A stretch of DNA of 64,000 nucleotides from Cinnamomum chago (GCA_038049695.1 CP142452.1:50860501-50924500), one strand, 5' to 3'; numbered from the stretch's first letter, positions 1-12,786 are shown. Program-made: numbers and translations. Notes: generated from the sequence alone by a model not told the origin.

Positions 1-2817
1 GCTTGCAAACTCTTTGCTTTTGGTTACTTGCTATAAAACCGTCTGGCTGCATCATGTAGATGTCTTCCTCAAGATGGCCGTTGAGAAACGCCGTCTTGAC
101 ATCCATTTGCCAAATCTCGTATTCGAGATGAGTTGCAATGGATAAGAGTATCCGGATGGACTTGAGCATGGCTACTGGCGAGAAGGTTTCCTCATAATCG
201 ATACCCTCTTTCTGAGTATACCCTTTCACAACAAGTTTGGCCTTAAAGGTCTCAACTCTTCCATCTGGTCCTCTCTTTCTCTTGTAGACCCACTTGCACC
301 CAATAGGTTTGATATTGGCAGGCAAGTCCACAAGTGTCCAGACCTTATTAGAGTACATAGACTCCATCTCAGCTTTCATAGCATCTTGCCAATGTCCCGA
401 ATCTATGTCATTAATTGCTTCATCATAGTTACAGGGATCCTGTTCCGGTTCTTCCGGGATTGCCTCGTAAGACTCTCCCAAGAACGAGAACCTATCAGGG
501 GGCCTGATTATTCTCCCACTACGACGAGGCACTGGTGTAACTACTGGGTCTAGTAAGGGAAGTTCTTCCTCAAGTTCGGTCATGTTTGGATTTGGAATTG
601 ATTGTTCTTGAATCTCTTCCAAGATCACCTTTTCTAAAGATTTCCGGTCCGTCATATAGTCTTCCTCCAGAAAAACCGCATTGGTGCTTACTAGCACTTT
701 CTGCTCTCTGGGATTATAGAATAACCAACCTTTAGTTCCTTTGAGATATCCTATAAATGTGCATACTTCCGACTTTTTTTCCAACTTATCCGTCTTTACC
801 TTCAGCACATGTGCCGGACAACCCCAAATGTGTAAATGTTGTAGACTAGGCTTTCGCCCAGACCACAACTCCCGGGGAGTCTTAGGTACAGACTTAGATG
901 GTACGAGGTTTAGTATGTACATAGCAGTTTCCAAAGCATGTCCCCAAAAGGATATAGGTAATCCTGAGAAACTCAACATAGACCTGATCATATCTAAAAG
1001 AGTCTGGTCCCTTCTTTCCGCTACTCCATTCTGTTGAGGCATTCCAGGAGCAGACAACTGGGATAGAATCCCATTTTCTGATAAGTGTGCCATAAAATCT
1101 CCAGACAGATATTCTCCTCCTTGATCTGATTGAAGAGTCTTGATACTTTTACCTAATTGCTTTTCCGCTTCCGCTTGAAACTCTTTGAACTTTTCAAAAG
1201 CCTCGGACTTGCGGTGCATAAGGTATATGTATCCATATCTTGAGTAATCATCTGTGAAAGTGATGAAGTACTCATATCCTCCTCTGGCTCTTACATTAAT
1301 GGGCCCACACACATCAGTATGCACTAATTCCAATAAATCTTTGGCCCTATTGCCCTTTGATGAAAAGGGTCTTTTGGTCATTTTACCTTCCAGACAGGAC
1401 TCACAGATAGGCATTGGTTCTACAACCAATGAAGGCAAGATACCATCTTTCACTAGCATGTCAATCCTATTTAGGTTTATATGACCTAGCCTCAAGTGCC
1501 AAAGTTTTGTTGGATTAGATGAAGGTGACTTTCTCTTTAATGATGGTCTATTAATTATTTTGGTATCATGTATCTCATACATTGTAGGAGTTAATAGATA
1601 AAGCCCATTGGTTACCTTGCCAGAACATATAAAAGTACCATTCCTCTTTATGACAACTTTAGTACCAAAAGTAATAGAATAACTTTTATTCACCAAACTA
1701 GAAACTGAAATTAAATTCCGCCTTAAAGATGGTACATATAGAGTGTCTGACAAAACCAACTTATTATCTTGAAAATATAAAGTAATAACTCCTACTGAGA
1801 CTGCATCCGCCTTAGCATCAGATCCTAGGCTGACAATGATTTCGCCGTCACTGAGTCTCCTGGTTTCCCTGAACCCTTGCAACGAATTACATATGTGATT
1901 AGTTGCCCCGGAGTCCACACACCAAGATTCTGAAGTACCAGTTGCAAAACTAACTTCAGTAACAAGTGACTCAATCATACCTGAGGTCTTCTTCTTAGAC
2001 AGATATTCTGGACAATTCCTCTTCCAATGTCCTGTCATACCACAATGGAAACACTTTCCTTTTGTCCCTGCTCCCTTGGCCTTGCCAACACCACCATTAG
2101 GACCATTCTCCGCCTTAGGACCCTTCGGAACTGATTTCTTCTTGCCTTTTCGCCCTTTGCCTTTCGGTTTGGACTTGGCAAATGACTTTTCTGTCATCAG
2201 GGCAGTTGGCTTTTTCTTCATAATGCCTTCAGTCACCACCAGCTGGCTAGACAGCTCAGCTAGAGTCAGATTCATTTTATTCATGTTGTAATTAACCTTG
2301 AAATTGTTGAATGACTCTGGTAGTGACTCAAGTATTATGTTAATCTGCGATTCTGCATCAATCGCAGCCCCCAGTACATCTAACTCATTCAATGAGTCCA
2401 TCATTTTCAACATATGGTCCTGTACTGGTGTGCCTTCAGCCATCTTGGTGCTTATAAGCACCCTCATAGCAGCCTGTCTTGCAGGCCTACCCTGTTCCGC
2501 AAACATCTCCTTTAAGTTTGATATAATATCATATGCAGTCTTAAAGGATTGATGTTGGTGTTGTAAAACACTAGACATAGATGCCTGTATGTAACATCTG
2601 GCCATCTCATCGTCTTTGGCCCACTTGGTGTAAAGTTCCTTTTCTTCCTGTGATGCTTTTGGCAATGGCTCATCAAGGGGGGGTTTGATAAGGACATATT
2701 TGTATCCTGAAGCTGTCAGGACAATATCCAGGTTCCCTTTCTAGTCTACATAGTTGGATCCCACTAACTTATTTGGTTGAGGATGGTCGCAAGTGGATTG
2801 AAAGTATTTGAATTCAT
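1..2817 (-). pseudogene. Ty1-copia gag-pol polyprotein, 5' end damaged, 3' end off window
   Basis: Translated on the minus strand. Gag leads to a CCHC zinc knuckle ([14 protein letters not shown], about 2053-2012), then an aspartic protease with the DSGA active site (about 1915-1904), then integrase with a GKM(T)-type preceding segment, catalytic D of SDQGGEY near 1120 and E of the NGVAER motif near 1025, then the start of reverse transcriptase, which leaves the window in the conserved [11 protein letters not shown] region. The likely original ATG is at 2817-2815, but a one-base shift separates it from the main frame, and an in-frame TAG lies at 2743-2741. From 2740 to base 1 the reading frame is the same at every landmark checked and I found no stop. 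So the damage I can see is confined to the gag N-terminus. Product: capsid-like protein plus enzymes for replication of the element in cytoplasmic particles. Confidence 0.9.
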
Positions 2818-4579
2818 GCTGAAAATACTGTAGCACATAACCATACATTCAATTAATGAATTTAAATGACATTAGGGTTTAGTATTCTACCAAATTTATA
2901 TGGAATCCTCATAACCATTAAATTCAGAATACATCAGAATCCCAATCCCCGGGGTATGCCTCCTTGGGGAGTGCGAATACCACCTAGATTGGTGTGGATC
3001 AAAGTTGGTCAAAATTAGGATTAAGACTAACTTTACATGATCCCCTTCATTCATTATTATCTAGGTATCTCATACCAAATAATCAATGACTCCCGATTAA
3101 CTATGGTTTCTAAAATAAATGAGGCAAATTCTTGGGGATACTACATCATTATTTTAGTTAAGTGTGACCCACCAACTAGCATTGCATGACAACCGTTGCG
3201 AGCAGCTCCTCCTTGGGGAGTGGGCCCCCTCCCCGTCTCACCAACACTATCCATAGGAGATCCATATCTAGTAGCCAGACAAGTAAAAGCCCTCTGTGGG
3301 GAACGACCATACTCGAGATGGCGCGAGGCTAATACTTTCCTTACAATGGACCTTTAGTGGAAAACCATGGGGATTTCTAAATATAAATGCCCCGCTCCCA
3401 CTTAATATTTTAGGATTGAGGATTTCTTTGTAAGGTATTAGGGCCCACATGTATACATATGAATATCAAATCATCTTATGATATGATCTAAGATTGGTTC
3501 CAAGTCAAGTTATTTTAAGGAAAGTTCAGTTTCTAAATTAGTGTTACCAATGTGTCCATCTCATGGGCCATCAACACTAATTAGAACTCTTTCGAAAAAT
3601 TAATTTGATTTGACCAATTTTAGTAACTTGGTATGTTTGGATTAGATCTGGAATTTTTTCTAATTTAAGCATGCATTCATAAATAGAAATTGCAAAAATA
3701 GAAACTAGTCCTCTCCTCCACATGGCCCAAGCGGAATAGACTTCTTGGACTTCTAGACTTTCCAAAAATTTGGAATTCCTCAAACTCTTTGGGAAACTCC
3801 AGAACTCTTTTGGTAATCTTCAAACTCTTTGATTAGGAGTCCAACATCGCTTTCCTTCTTCGTCTCGGACATCGCTAGAATTTACAAATTTAGGAAAAAT
3901 TACATAAATTCCTATGCCTCAATTATGAGACTTACATGGTAATCTAAACATGGAAATAAAAGGGCTATAGGGAAATTCATCATGCCTTGCCCTTTCACGG
4001 GAAACCAAGGAAACCATGATGCCCTTTACATTTAACCTTAAATAAACCAATCACCATAAAAGAAAGCAAAAGACTTGTGGGCCATATGGAGAGGACATTA
4101 TCATCTGTAAGTTAGTATCTCATACAACCATACAAATCACAGAAATAGGCTGCCAAATAATGCTGGAAAAACAGGAAGTAAAAGAAGACCCGAAACTGAA
4201 AAAACAGTTTCTGCAGTATTCTGCACAGTTGGCTCGGTCGACCGGCCAGGGGGGCTCGGTCGACCGACCTGCAAGTCAGCCGGTCGACCGAGCATGGGCC
4301 GGTCGACCGGACTGAAGAATTTCTGCAACTTGGGTTTTTTCATGGGTTATCTGTTTCGTGTCCATTCTTCTCCAAATCACTTCCAAAGTGTTCCAATGGC
4401 TTCCTACCATCCTTCCATCATTATTAAACCCTTTTGTGACTATCCAAACATGAATTTACTATCAAACCAAGCAAATCCATTAAAATTGATCCTTACATAG
4501 CCCTTGCTTCATCTTCTTCACATCTCATGCAAAGATCAGAGCAAGCTTACTGGTCTAACATGATTAGAGATGAGGTTAG
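2818..4579 (-). other. Ty1-copia untranslated leader
   Basis: The 1.76 kb between PBS and gag has no supportable gene. It holds two copies of TCCTTGGGGAGTG (near 2968 and 3211) and, close to the PBS, a compact island of GGTCGACC palindromes at 4231-4311. A long leader between PBS and gag is known in Angela/BARE-type copia elements; whether this one carries packaging signals is not known. Confidence 0.7.
4231..4311. repeat. Palindrome island in copia leader (four GGTCGACC cores)
   Basis: Four copies of a GGTCGACC-centred palindrome lie within 80 bp; the last extends to CCGGTCGACCGG. Spacers are GC-rich and unlike the AT-rich surroundings. The same core occurs in the SIRE-like LTRs at 53003 and 59016, although that element is a different copia lineage. 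Confidence 0.85.
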
Positions 4580-4591
4580 GCTCTGATACCA
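4580..4591 (-). other. Primer binding site of copia element (tRNA-iMet)
   Basis: On the minus strand it reads TGGTATCAGAGC, complementary to the 3' end of plant initiator tRNA-Met, two bases after the LTR end. It fixes orientation and the inner LTR boundary. Confidence 0.95.
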
Positions 4592-4593
4592 AT

Positions 4594-6353
4594 TGTTGGA
4601 ATATAGGTGGGCCTTCCAGACAGGTTTCAAAACTTTTGACCCACTTGATGCAGGGATCAATTGTCTAGAATGCAACAAACCCAATCCAGGATGCAATTTC
4701 CTCAATCTCATAGCCATGTACAGTAACATATACTATCTATAAGATAGAAAACAGCACATAAAAAAGCTACCACGAAATCCACAACATACAAGGATGTAGA
4801 TATACCTTTGGAGCTTTGTTGTGCTCTAATGGAGGATTTGATTTCTTTTCTTTGGTGATGAACAACTTCACAATCCAAATCAGAATCTTCAACTCCTTTT
4901 GATCTTCCACGCTATGTCCCGTATTAGATCTCTTTTCTCAAGAAGATGGTGGAATCCTCAAGAGAAAACCCTACTATTAACTCTAAGGAACCAAAGGTGA
5001 AAGAGAGGGGAACTTTGAGAAGAAGAAGACTTGTACAACTCTTGCACAAGGGGGCTGGAAATGCTCTTATGATTATGCACGAATTTGAGAGGATTATTCC
5101 TCTATTTATAGCCCTCCATCACTCCTCTTTTCCTATTTGAAATAGAAGTTTAACTCCCATTACAAATTAGTAAACATCTCCCTTACTAATTGCCATAGAA
5201 GTCTTACTTCCACAACTATTAGTTGCTTTCTCCTTTCTAATTAAAATAGAGGTCCTACTTCCATTATTAATTAGTAGCTTACCATTACCACTATTAGAAG
5301 TCTCACTTCAAATAGAAATTGTAACCTTCCTTTTAGAGTTCAAGTAGAATTAGTATCTTTCTAATAAATTGGGCTAGCGTGGGGACCACTAGGGACTCCT
5401 TAGAAAGCTGGCTCCAACTGGGACACACGACCCCACATCTCATGTGCAATCCGGGCCCACAGTTAATTGCAAATAACTCCACTATGTAAATGCAATTGCA
5501 CTCCAGTCTTAGGAATATATTTCAATGAAGACCCTAAACTTCCCAATTACCACAAGTAGGCCCCTCCATCTATATCCATGGATCAAATGACCTGTCCACC
5601 AAATTAGATCCATATCTTATTATCCTTGAGCCCCAATTAATTATAATGATCATTTGGTACCGATCCAATTAACTCTTAATCGGAATGGGTGCGCACTTAC
5701 CAATGATAAATCCATTAATTGGCACAAGGGGATATTAAAGATAGATTCCATCTTGACCATTGAATGTTCCCACAACTCTACTATCAAGTACCCAAATCAC
5801 CGAGGTGTTGACCTATAATTGGCCTCACTCATTGGTGACTCAAAGCAAATGAATAGATAGAAACTTGAGTTCATTAATGTCTCAGGATTATGAGCCTATT
5901 GCTAGGGAATTATGAGAGCAGACCTTAAAATAAAGACACTGTATATAAGGTGCTTCTCATGGTTCTTCAATACATCCAATGTACCAGCACTATGATCCAG
6001 AATCTTAATTCTGATGATCGAGACAAATCATACTATCTCGATGTGATCAAAGTACTGCAACCTTGTCAGATGAGATGCCCAATCTCATCACTGGTTGTGA
6101 AGATACTTTTAAGTATAAGATTTGTGACACATATCTCCCGTATGTGGATCTCATCCATATACATATATCACATCTAATATACTAATGGGACCCGGTTCAT
6201 CTCATGAACCATTATGTCATATATTGGTCATGTGCATGAAGTAATAAATCACCATTCATCTCATGAAAGGAAAGCACGAATTGTATTGATAAATGAAGAA
6301 ATTAATCAATTTATTACATCATATACCCTTGGTATTGAGACCATAAACTAACA
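4594..6353 (-). repeat. 5' LTR of Ty1-copia element (1760 bp)
   Basis: On the plus strand it begins TGTTGGAATATAGG and ends ACCATAAACTAACA, i.e. TG...CA termini with an imperfect TGTTGG/CTAACA inverted repeat. The PBS lies immediately inside. The partner LTR is not in the window. The LTR is AT-rich with no supportable ORF, and there is no palindrome island here: in this element the island is in the leader. Confidence 0.92.
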
Positions 6354-7683
6354 CTTGCAACTACAACAAGCCATGGTATGATATCTCTCTCCATCTCTCT
6401 TTATGCCGGGCAGTCCTCCCTCTTCCCCCACCGCCCCTGCCTCCACTCGCCCAAATCCTCTGCCCGCTAGCAACCCTCCCACCTAGCATCCCTCTAGTTG
6501 ATTTCTTTGTTTGGTATTGTATTGGGCAACAGAAGAAGGAAAAGGGGCCTTCATGCTAAGGAAATCTAGAATGGTTCATATGGATCTGACAGAAAAATAA
6601 GCTAAAGAAGTAGGATCTTTTAGGTCAGTAGATGTTTGAATATTTGAATACACATTATGACTGCCATCCCTAGCACAAGAGTTCACGCATTCCTAAACAT
6701 GTGCTTTCCAAATATCTTGCATCATACATCTTCCATGTGCTCTACATTCCATGTCTTGACCACAGTTGTGATTAGTGATCCTACTCACAGTGGACTATGG
6801 GATAGGAAGTTCTCGTTGTGGATGAAGGATGGCTCAAAAAAATTTCCCTGGTTGAATTCTTACAACCATTTATTCAAAGGCCCAAAAGATTGAAGTCAGT
6901 CCAACAACAGTGAGTCACTTTGATAAAAGTGATTTTGGGGTGCATGCAATCCACTACATGAAACTCTAGGGTTGATGGCCCAATAAATGCAGAGTTTATT
7001 GCACCTCTCAGAAGAAAAAATTCTAAAATGTTCAATTCCTAATGGGTTTTAAACAGATAACGCTAGAGCATCAGTTCAGGAAAAGAGATTAAAGCTTGGA
7101 TGCCGGAATCAAGTAATCTGGGACATTTAGAAACATCCTCGTCCACATTGGGCCCACTGAAGTAAGATATTGCATATAATTGAACCATGGAATCATCATT
7201 TACAGAAAAGGGAGGCAAAGTAAACTGTATCTTTTCTGCAATGCAGGACCCTATTAGTCTCTGGTACTATTACCCTCAATGTTAGTTCAAGGGTAAACTA
7301 AGACTAGCATCAAAACTGAATGTAGGACCCTTTCAACTCTTGTAATTGTTTGCTGGTTGCGTGTGTGATGATAAACCACTCTCACAAATTCTGGTATTGG
7401 GCATGATGTAGAAAAATTATACTCAGTATATATTGTAATGTCTAAAATGATTGATGTGAGAACAATAATTGGAAGCTTGCCCTTTGGAACAACTTAAAAA
7501 TATAGTCCCAAATCCCAATGTACAAAATATACCTATGCTGCTAGTGCATAGTATTGAATTGTATTCTAGTTTTGCTTTGATATGGGTAGCATTGCAATAA
7601 GTGTTTTTTTTTCTTGGAATATGCAGATAGCTCTTTATGCAGATCGCTCTTCATCAATGTTAATTGTAAACAGCATATGACAC
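6354..7683. other. Host-like DNA, probable intron or 3' remnant of MPS1 pseudogene
   Basis: I see no supportable gene. The stretch lies downstream, on the minus strand, of a good donor-like GT after the second MPS1 exon, so it may be an intron into which the copia element inserted. Later kinase exons (catalytic loop, activation segment) are not recognisable here. Confidence 0.5.
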
Positions 7684-9050
7684 CCATTGGAGCCATCCAT
7701 TTCCTTCCACTGCTGTGACAGCATATGAGCCAAATCAGTTTCACCATATTCAAGTATCATGTAAATGTATCCAATGTCCTTGATCCTGCCATCTTTGATA
7801 GTCATGGTGCCATTCATGACATCCTCCAACATAGTTTTATCCGTCACCTACAGAGACAAGATGGTAATCAGTAAATCATAGAATAGAGTATAAGTATAAT
7901 CATAACTCATTACATCAGCCATCAAAATGGTAGAGATTTGCAAAATGACCATCAGAATCATAACTCATCTTTTAGTTGTTTAGATGCGAAAACCATTTTA
8001 ATATTGCCGCCTTCTTTTTGAAGAAATAAACTTATAGTTTTCCAGCATTAAAAAATAAACAACATATTAAGTCCTAACAAGCATATATGTCCAATGTGCA
8101 AGAGTAGTCTTGATCAAAGTCAAACCACCAATACCACCAATATCCACAATAAATACAGCAAATGAAATGTAAATCAATATAAAAAATGCTGATATTAAAC
8201 TCATAAAAAACAACCAAACACCATATTTTGAATTAATTTTGGTACCTCACAGTCAATGAGTTGAATAATATTTCTCTCTCCCTTTAACTTGTTTAAATAC
8301 TTGATCTCCTGACAGAACCCATAAGCAGTAGTATAATTATGACCCTTAAGCTTGATACTTTTAAGGGTATAGATGGTGCAATCTGATGCTATGACTTTAT
8401 GAACCTCACTACTTCCTCCACTGCCAATCTTGCCAAGCTTCTGATAGAGCTTCCCATTAACTTTAAAAAATACATCAGGATCGTAGTTCTTTTTACAAGT
8501 TGCAGACATTCCTCTTCCACTACTAGTCTTTTATGGTTTGCTTGATTGAGAAGGCTCTGTATTAACATTCAAGTTTCTCCTCGGGGGATCATAAGGTTGT
8601 AAATCACTGCCATCACCCAAAGTCCCTTTTTCCTTGGCCATTTTTTCAACAAAATGAGCATCCTTTTTGTGACCCACAAGTCTATCAGGTGAACAATCAC
8701 TTTCCTTTTTGATAGATCCCCTCACCTTAAATAGGCTATGATTTGGAACCTCAATTGAGGTATCTAGGGCAGATGAAGATACTTGGATTGATACAGCTGT
8801 CTACCTTCCTGATGATGTGTGAATGCCCTGAAATGAAGGGATTGATGTTGGAGCTGCATATCCTTGAATTATAGGTTGTGGGTTCAAGCTGAAATCATTC
8901 AAAGGTCCTGTATCCAAATGGGAATGACTGTCTCGATGGGAACATTGATTGTATGTTGTGGAATTCAGCATATATAGGTGCAGATAAAGAATGAACCGAT
9001 GTTGTACTCATGCATGAGGAGCCTACAACCAGAGATTTAGTTGTGGGATG
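7684..9050 (-). pseudogene. MPS1: MPS1/TTK-like spindle checkpoint kinase, pseudogene fragment
   Basis: MPS1 is a dual-specificity kinase that recruits checkpoint proteins to unattached kinetochores. Two exons are visible on the minus strand. The upstream one (to 8246) encodes the start of the kinase domain, with [20 protein letters not shown] (glycine-rich loop), a lysine in the TLKSIKLKG segment and [13 protein letters not shown] (alpha-C). It ends at a GAG/GT donor. The next exon (7847-7684), after a TAG acceptor, continues in phase with [13 protein letters not shown], then [19 protein letters not shown] (hinge) and [10 protein letters not shown]. The order and the splice junction match plant MPS1. 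The copy is broken: in-frame stops at 8533-8531 and 8803-8801, and a probable frameshift near 8920 in the low-complexity N-terminal region. The catalytic loop and everything after it are absent here. Introns show it is not a processed copy. The upstream limit at 9050 is approximate. Confidence 0.85.
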
Positions 9051-10292
9051 GAAAAGTCCAAATTATTCTGATCGGTATAATTGAACTGGATGAAAAAAAT
9101 GATTCAAGAGGGGACCAATCCCATTTGAATTGGCACCACCACTCTGTGGTTGGCATCCCATTTGAGGGGTCTTTATCCAGATTAAGAACAAAGGCTCTTT
9201 GGTTGTTTACAATGATATGAAGAGACATAATGGGTAAAGAAAGCCCATGTACTAGACATGTTTATTAACTTCATCTCAATAGATTAACACCTCATCATTT
9301 CCATCCATGGTTATTTGATTGACTTTCATGTTTGATATTAGAGTAATTTTTTGGGTCTTGATCGTCAGATTTCATACAATTCGCTAAGATGACCATCTTC
9401 ATATGTGGGGCCTTTTATCTTTTGTCCAGATAATGATATGATGGATGCTTACTCCCAGCTTCTAAAAATCAAAGGTTTCATCGATCATAGTGAACTTCCA
9501 CCCCATGTTGCTATGGAAAGAACATAGTTTTTACCATGGAAAGGGGGCCGCTTCTAAATTGGGTGGATCATTGAACAAGAAGGGCCCACCTTCAGACTAT
9601 GGGATACCATTTAATTACTTGAGCAGATGATCGAGTCCATTTTGGCCTGCACACCATATTTTCGGTCTCTTGATTGTTAGAATCATCTGATGAAAGGTAA
9701 TAAAGGAGGTATCCTTCGCATCCATGGCCATCCCCTTCCTCTTTATATGGCTTTTGTAAATTAGAGGTGGGAACACTTCCCATTTCAAAGGCCTTCTTCA
9801 CACATGGATCATTCCTTTCAAAATCATAATTCATCATTTTTTTTTCTTTTTCTCTGGAAGGATGTGCAATATTCCTCTAGTCAACTATATATTGCTGATT
9901 GTAGAGATATTACGTTACAGGGCTTAGTATATTCTGTAGGGACTTTTTTGTGTTATTTCCTTTCCATGTGGTTGATCAAATAAATAGACTATGGTAGCCC
10001 AGCATCTGTGGAATTAAATGCCTCAACAAAGTTTTACATTTTCAAAGATTTAGGCTTTAAATTATTCTTCTTGTGAGTATAATTATGTTGGTTATTATAC
10101 AGTCAGAGGTTTTAGAGTTCCTTACACCTAATTCCTTGTGACTATTATGTTGGCACTATTACACTTACATATGAATTTGAAGAATTTATGCAACAGAATC
10201 TTGGCTGATATTTTTTTCAATTCGAATCTTCTGTGGCATATCAGCATATATTGAATCTTTTGTGAATGAATTAGGGTTGCATGAGTCAATGG
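9051..10292. other. Unassigned host-like DNA upstream of MPS1 fragment
   Basis: AT-rich sequence with only short chance frames. No transposon ends, tRNA or recognisable protein were found. It may contain further MPS1 5' sequence and, near the right end, sequence belonging to the region that continues at 24437 across gypsy element 1. Confidence 0.4.
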
Positions 10293-10297
10293 GTTGC
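10293..10297. repeat. Target site duplication GTTGC, left copy (gypsy 1)
   Basis: The five bases before the LTR are repeated exactly after the far LTR (24432-24436). Confidence 0.95.
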
Positions 10298-11687
10298 TGT
10301 AAGACTCCGACCCGAGTGAACCCGATTAGTGCTAATTAAGTTAGGTGTTAGTGCTAAGCTTGATTAGTGATTTTGGCTAAGTTGGGTTTGGAATAGCTTT
10401 GGTTCTAGTTTTGGGCAAATTTGAGTGCTTTGGTAATTAGTGGGGCCCTTTGGGGGTTCCCCTTATGACTTTGCATTTACTTAGGGGATTTTACGAAATT
10501 GTTTTGAATTGCATTTTTATTCCGTTTCATTTATCTTAGTGATTCCTACAACTTTCATGTTGATCCCGTTTTCATTCGAGGCCCCGATACTCGATTTACA
10601 AGCCTTGAGGGGCAAAACAGTCCTTTTACACTAAACCTGTACCCAAAACTTGATATCCCCGAAACCCGCGAAACATATACTTTTTGGAAACTAGATATTT
10701 CGACGGTCATTTCTTCCTTCTTCGTCGAATTCATCCGAGATCCCGAAAGAGGTGATTTCAGCCAAACAAGTTCCTTTAGTAGTGGGACCCAACCCCATTT
10801 GTTAACAAAGGGAAACCCACTCTTCATTTCATCTCATTCTCCATTGTCCCAGCACAAACCAGCAACCTAGGGTTTTCTTGCAACTCCTCTTCTTCTTCTT
10901 CTTGCACTCTCCATCTCCAATCCATACCAAACCCGCATCAATCAAGAAATGGAGATCACCATCCTCTTCCTCACCTTGCAAGCTTCCTTTTGATACCATT
11001 TGTGGAGAAATCTTCCAACCTTGAGATCTTCTTTGAACTAGTTCTTGCCATTTGAAGGACATCCAAGTGAGTAATCCTTCCCATCTTCTAGATTAGTATT
11101 CTTCTAGCCTTAGGGAAGCTCCATTTTCATTATTGAAAGTTCTTTCTTCTTCATTCATGGTTTGACCCATTTTAGGGTTTGTTTTGGGGGTTTTTGCTTG
11201 TAGCTTGGATTTTGAGCTTGAGAGGTGATTAGAGACTTGGATTTGCTTGATTAGAGACAAAGGCAAGTGGATGAATGGATAAGTTTTTGAACATTTACAT
11301 GTTTCATGGAAATCTCTTGTTTTACACTATTGGTTCTTAATGATTTTTACATGTGTTTTCATAGTTTTCCTTGCCTTGATTTCTATTACTTTTGAAATGC
11401 ATATTGATGAGTTGATTTCTCTATTATACATCTTGATAAATGTATCCATTATGTTGTTAAAGTGCAGATGAATCTTATGGATAGTGGTTTTCTTTTCTTT
11501 GATGTTTGAATGCGAAGAAGAAGGTGTTTGGATTTAATGTTCATTGAAGTTTGATGGGAGTTTTTATTTTAGTTTGGATGTTTGTTGAAGCAAGGAAAAA
11601 CTCAGTTGTATAAGAGTGCAAGTGGAAGAGAAGGGAGGGAAAGGATATAACAAAAACAGCAAAATTTCGGATGCCTGGGAGGTTTCG

Positions 11688-11751
11688 GGCGTCCGGACGC
11701 CAGGAGACAGAGACCTGGGCGCACTTTTCTGCTTCCGGGCGTCCGGACGCC
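11688..11751. repeat. Palindrome island in gypsy 1 5' LTR (two 14-bp palindromes)
   Basis: GGCGTCCGGACGCC, a perfect 14-bp palindrome, occurs at 11688-11701 and 11738-11751. The homologous island in the 3' LTR (about 22789-22874) has three units, two of them with one or two changes. Confidence 0.9.
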
Positions 11752-12419
11752 GGGAACTTGCAGGAAAAAAAAGGGCCACTTTGAAACGCCTATAAGTTTT
11801 GATTCACATATCGGATTTGGAAGTTCTATATACCGTTGGAAAGCTCTTGACGTAAGGAATCCAATGGTATACTTATCTTAGTGATCAAAGATTGAAAAAT
11901 GAAGTGGATATTTGAACAAATGAAAACCAGTATGTGATTAAGAGTTTTTAGCTTGATATTGTGCATTTGAAAATCGTAAAGTGTATAAGGAGCCCGGAAT
12001 GTCTTCAAACTCAAGGAGTACCAAGTTATCATTACAATCGACATACGAGACCCCTATTCACCTTAAACAAATCTTGAAATCATTATTTTTCCCAGAATTG
12101 TATTAGTTCATTGTATTTCCTCATTTCCAAGATTTACATTACATGATTTGTTTTCCCGAAAGCATGATAGTTACACTAGTAACATTGACTTGTCCCAAAG
12201 TGTACTGCCCGACAAAAAATGAAAGTTATGCATTTGAGTATTCTTGCCCCGATCATTTATTTACTTGAACTTGATGTATTTTGCATATGTCTCGATTTGC
12301 TATTTAACCTATGAGTTGGCATCACTAAGCTTGGATAACCTTGTCAGTTTGATCCACCGACTAGGAGATCTCTCTCCTGTCCCGCCAGCTGCAGTTTGGA
12401 TCCCGATGCCCGGTTTATT

Positions 12420-12488
12420 ACCGTGGTGCCGTCCCGATACCCGGTTCGCTACCGTGGTCCCGTCCCGTATATTTATATTATATATATG
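12420..12488 (+). promoter_or_regulatory. Probable LTR promoter: GC-rich direct repeat followed by TATA region
   Basis: Two near-identical 17-bp units of the form ACCGTGGTCCCGTCCCG (12420-12436 with one change, 12451-12467) lie directly before a TATA-rich stretch (12468-12488). The arrangement is kept in the LTRs at 23543, 27098, 34580 and 39495 and, reversed, near 14265-14320. The repeats could bind an activator; the TATA region predicts transcription start around 12500. This is inference from position and conservation. Confidence 0.6.
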
Positions 12489-12544
12489 CTTTGCGTTGAA
12501 TCTCCTCACCTTGTGTGACTGAGACCAACGTCCCGTTATACTTT

Positions 12545-12560
12545 TGTCACTTTGGTGATA
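12545..12560 (+). other. Conserved hairpin downstream of LTR TATA box
   Basis: TGTCAC-TTTG-GTGATA can form a six-pair stem with a four-base loop, about 60-90 bp after the TATA region. The equivalent positions in other LTRs of the window keep the stem with paired changes; see findings. Confidence 0.55.
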
Positions 12561-12786
12561 GAAGACTTAGCTTTATGTGATTGCCATCTTGTTAGTTCCC
12601 GATTCCTTGGATACCTTATATGTTTTATCTTGTTTATTGTTTCTAGTAAATGATTTATCTCCTTTATGAGAGTTCTTGCTTAAACAGATTTCTATGCTTT
12701 TCAAGATATTTCATTTATCATATGTTGTTGTACCTTTTCACTCTCTTGCCAAACCGTCGTGTCTGACCCATTTGCTTTGGTACTCA

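Larger units (their letters stand above)
1..6353 (-). mobile_element. Ty1-copia retrotransposon, partial (3' half beyond left edge)
   Basis: The element reads on the minus strand: 5' LTR at 4594-6353, tRNA-Met primer binding site at 4580-4591, a leader of about 1.8 kb, then gag-pol running off the left edge in the reverse transcriptase. The order protease, integrase, reverse transcriptase is diagnostic for Ty1-copia. The target duplication should begin with the 5 bp after the LTR (6354-6358, CTTGC); its partner lies outside the window. LTR and leader lengths resemble Angela/Tork-type elements, but clade assignment is inference. The insertion lies beside the MPS1 pseudogene, possibly in one of its introns. 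Confidence 0.93.

Noticed and set aside
741-2697. Plus- and minus-strand short frames inside the copia region
   Set aside because: They are shadows of the minus-strand gag-pol frame, which accounts for all recognised protein motifs.
7541-7680. NIDEER-like residues after the second MPS1 exon, reminiscent of the kinase catalytic-loop approach
   Set aside because: The string lies past a good splice donor, ends in a stop, and nothing around it matches the following kinase motifs; chance similarity is more likely.
9592-9837. 81-codon minus-strand frame in host-like DNA
   Set aside because: No recognisable domain, no splice or promoter context; not supported as a gene.
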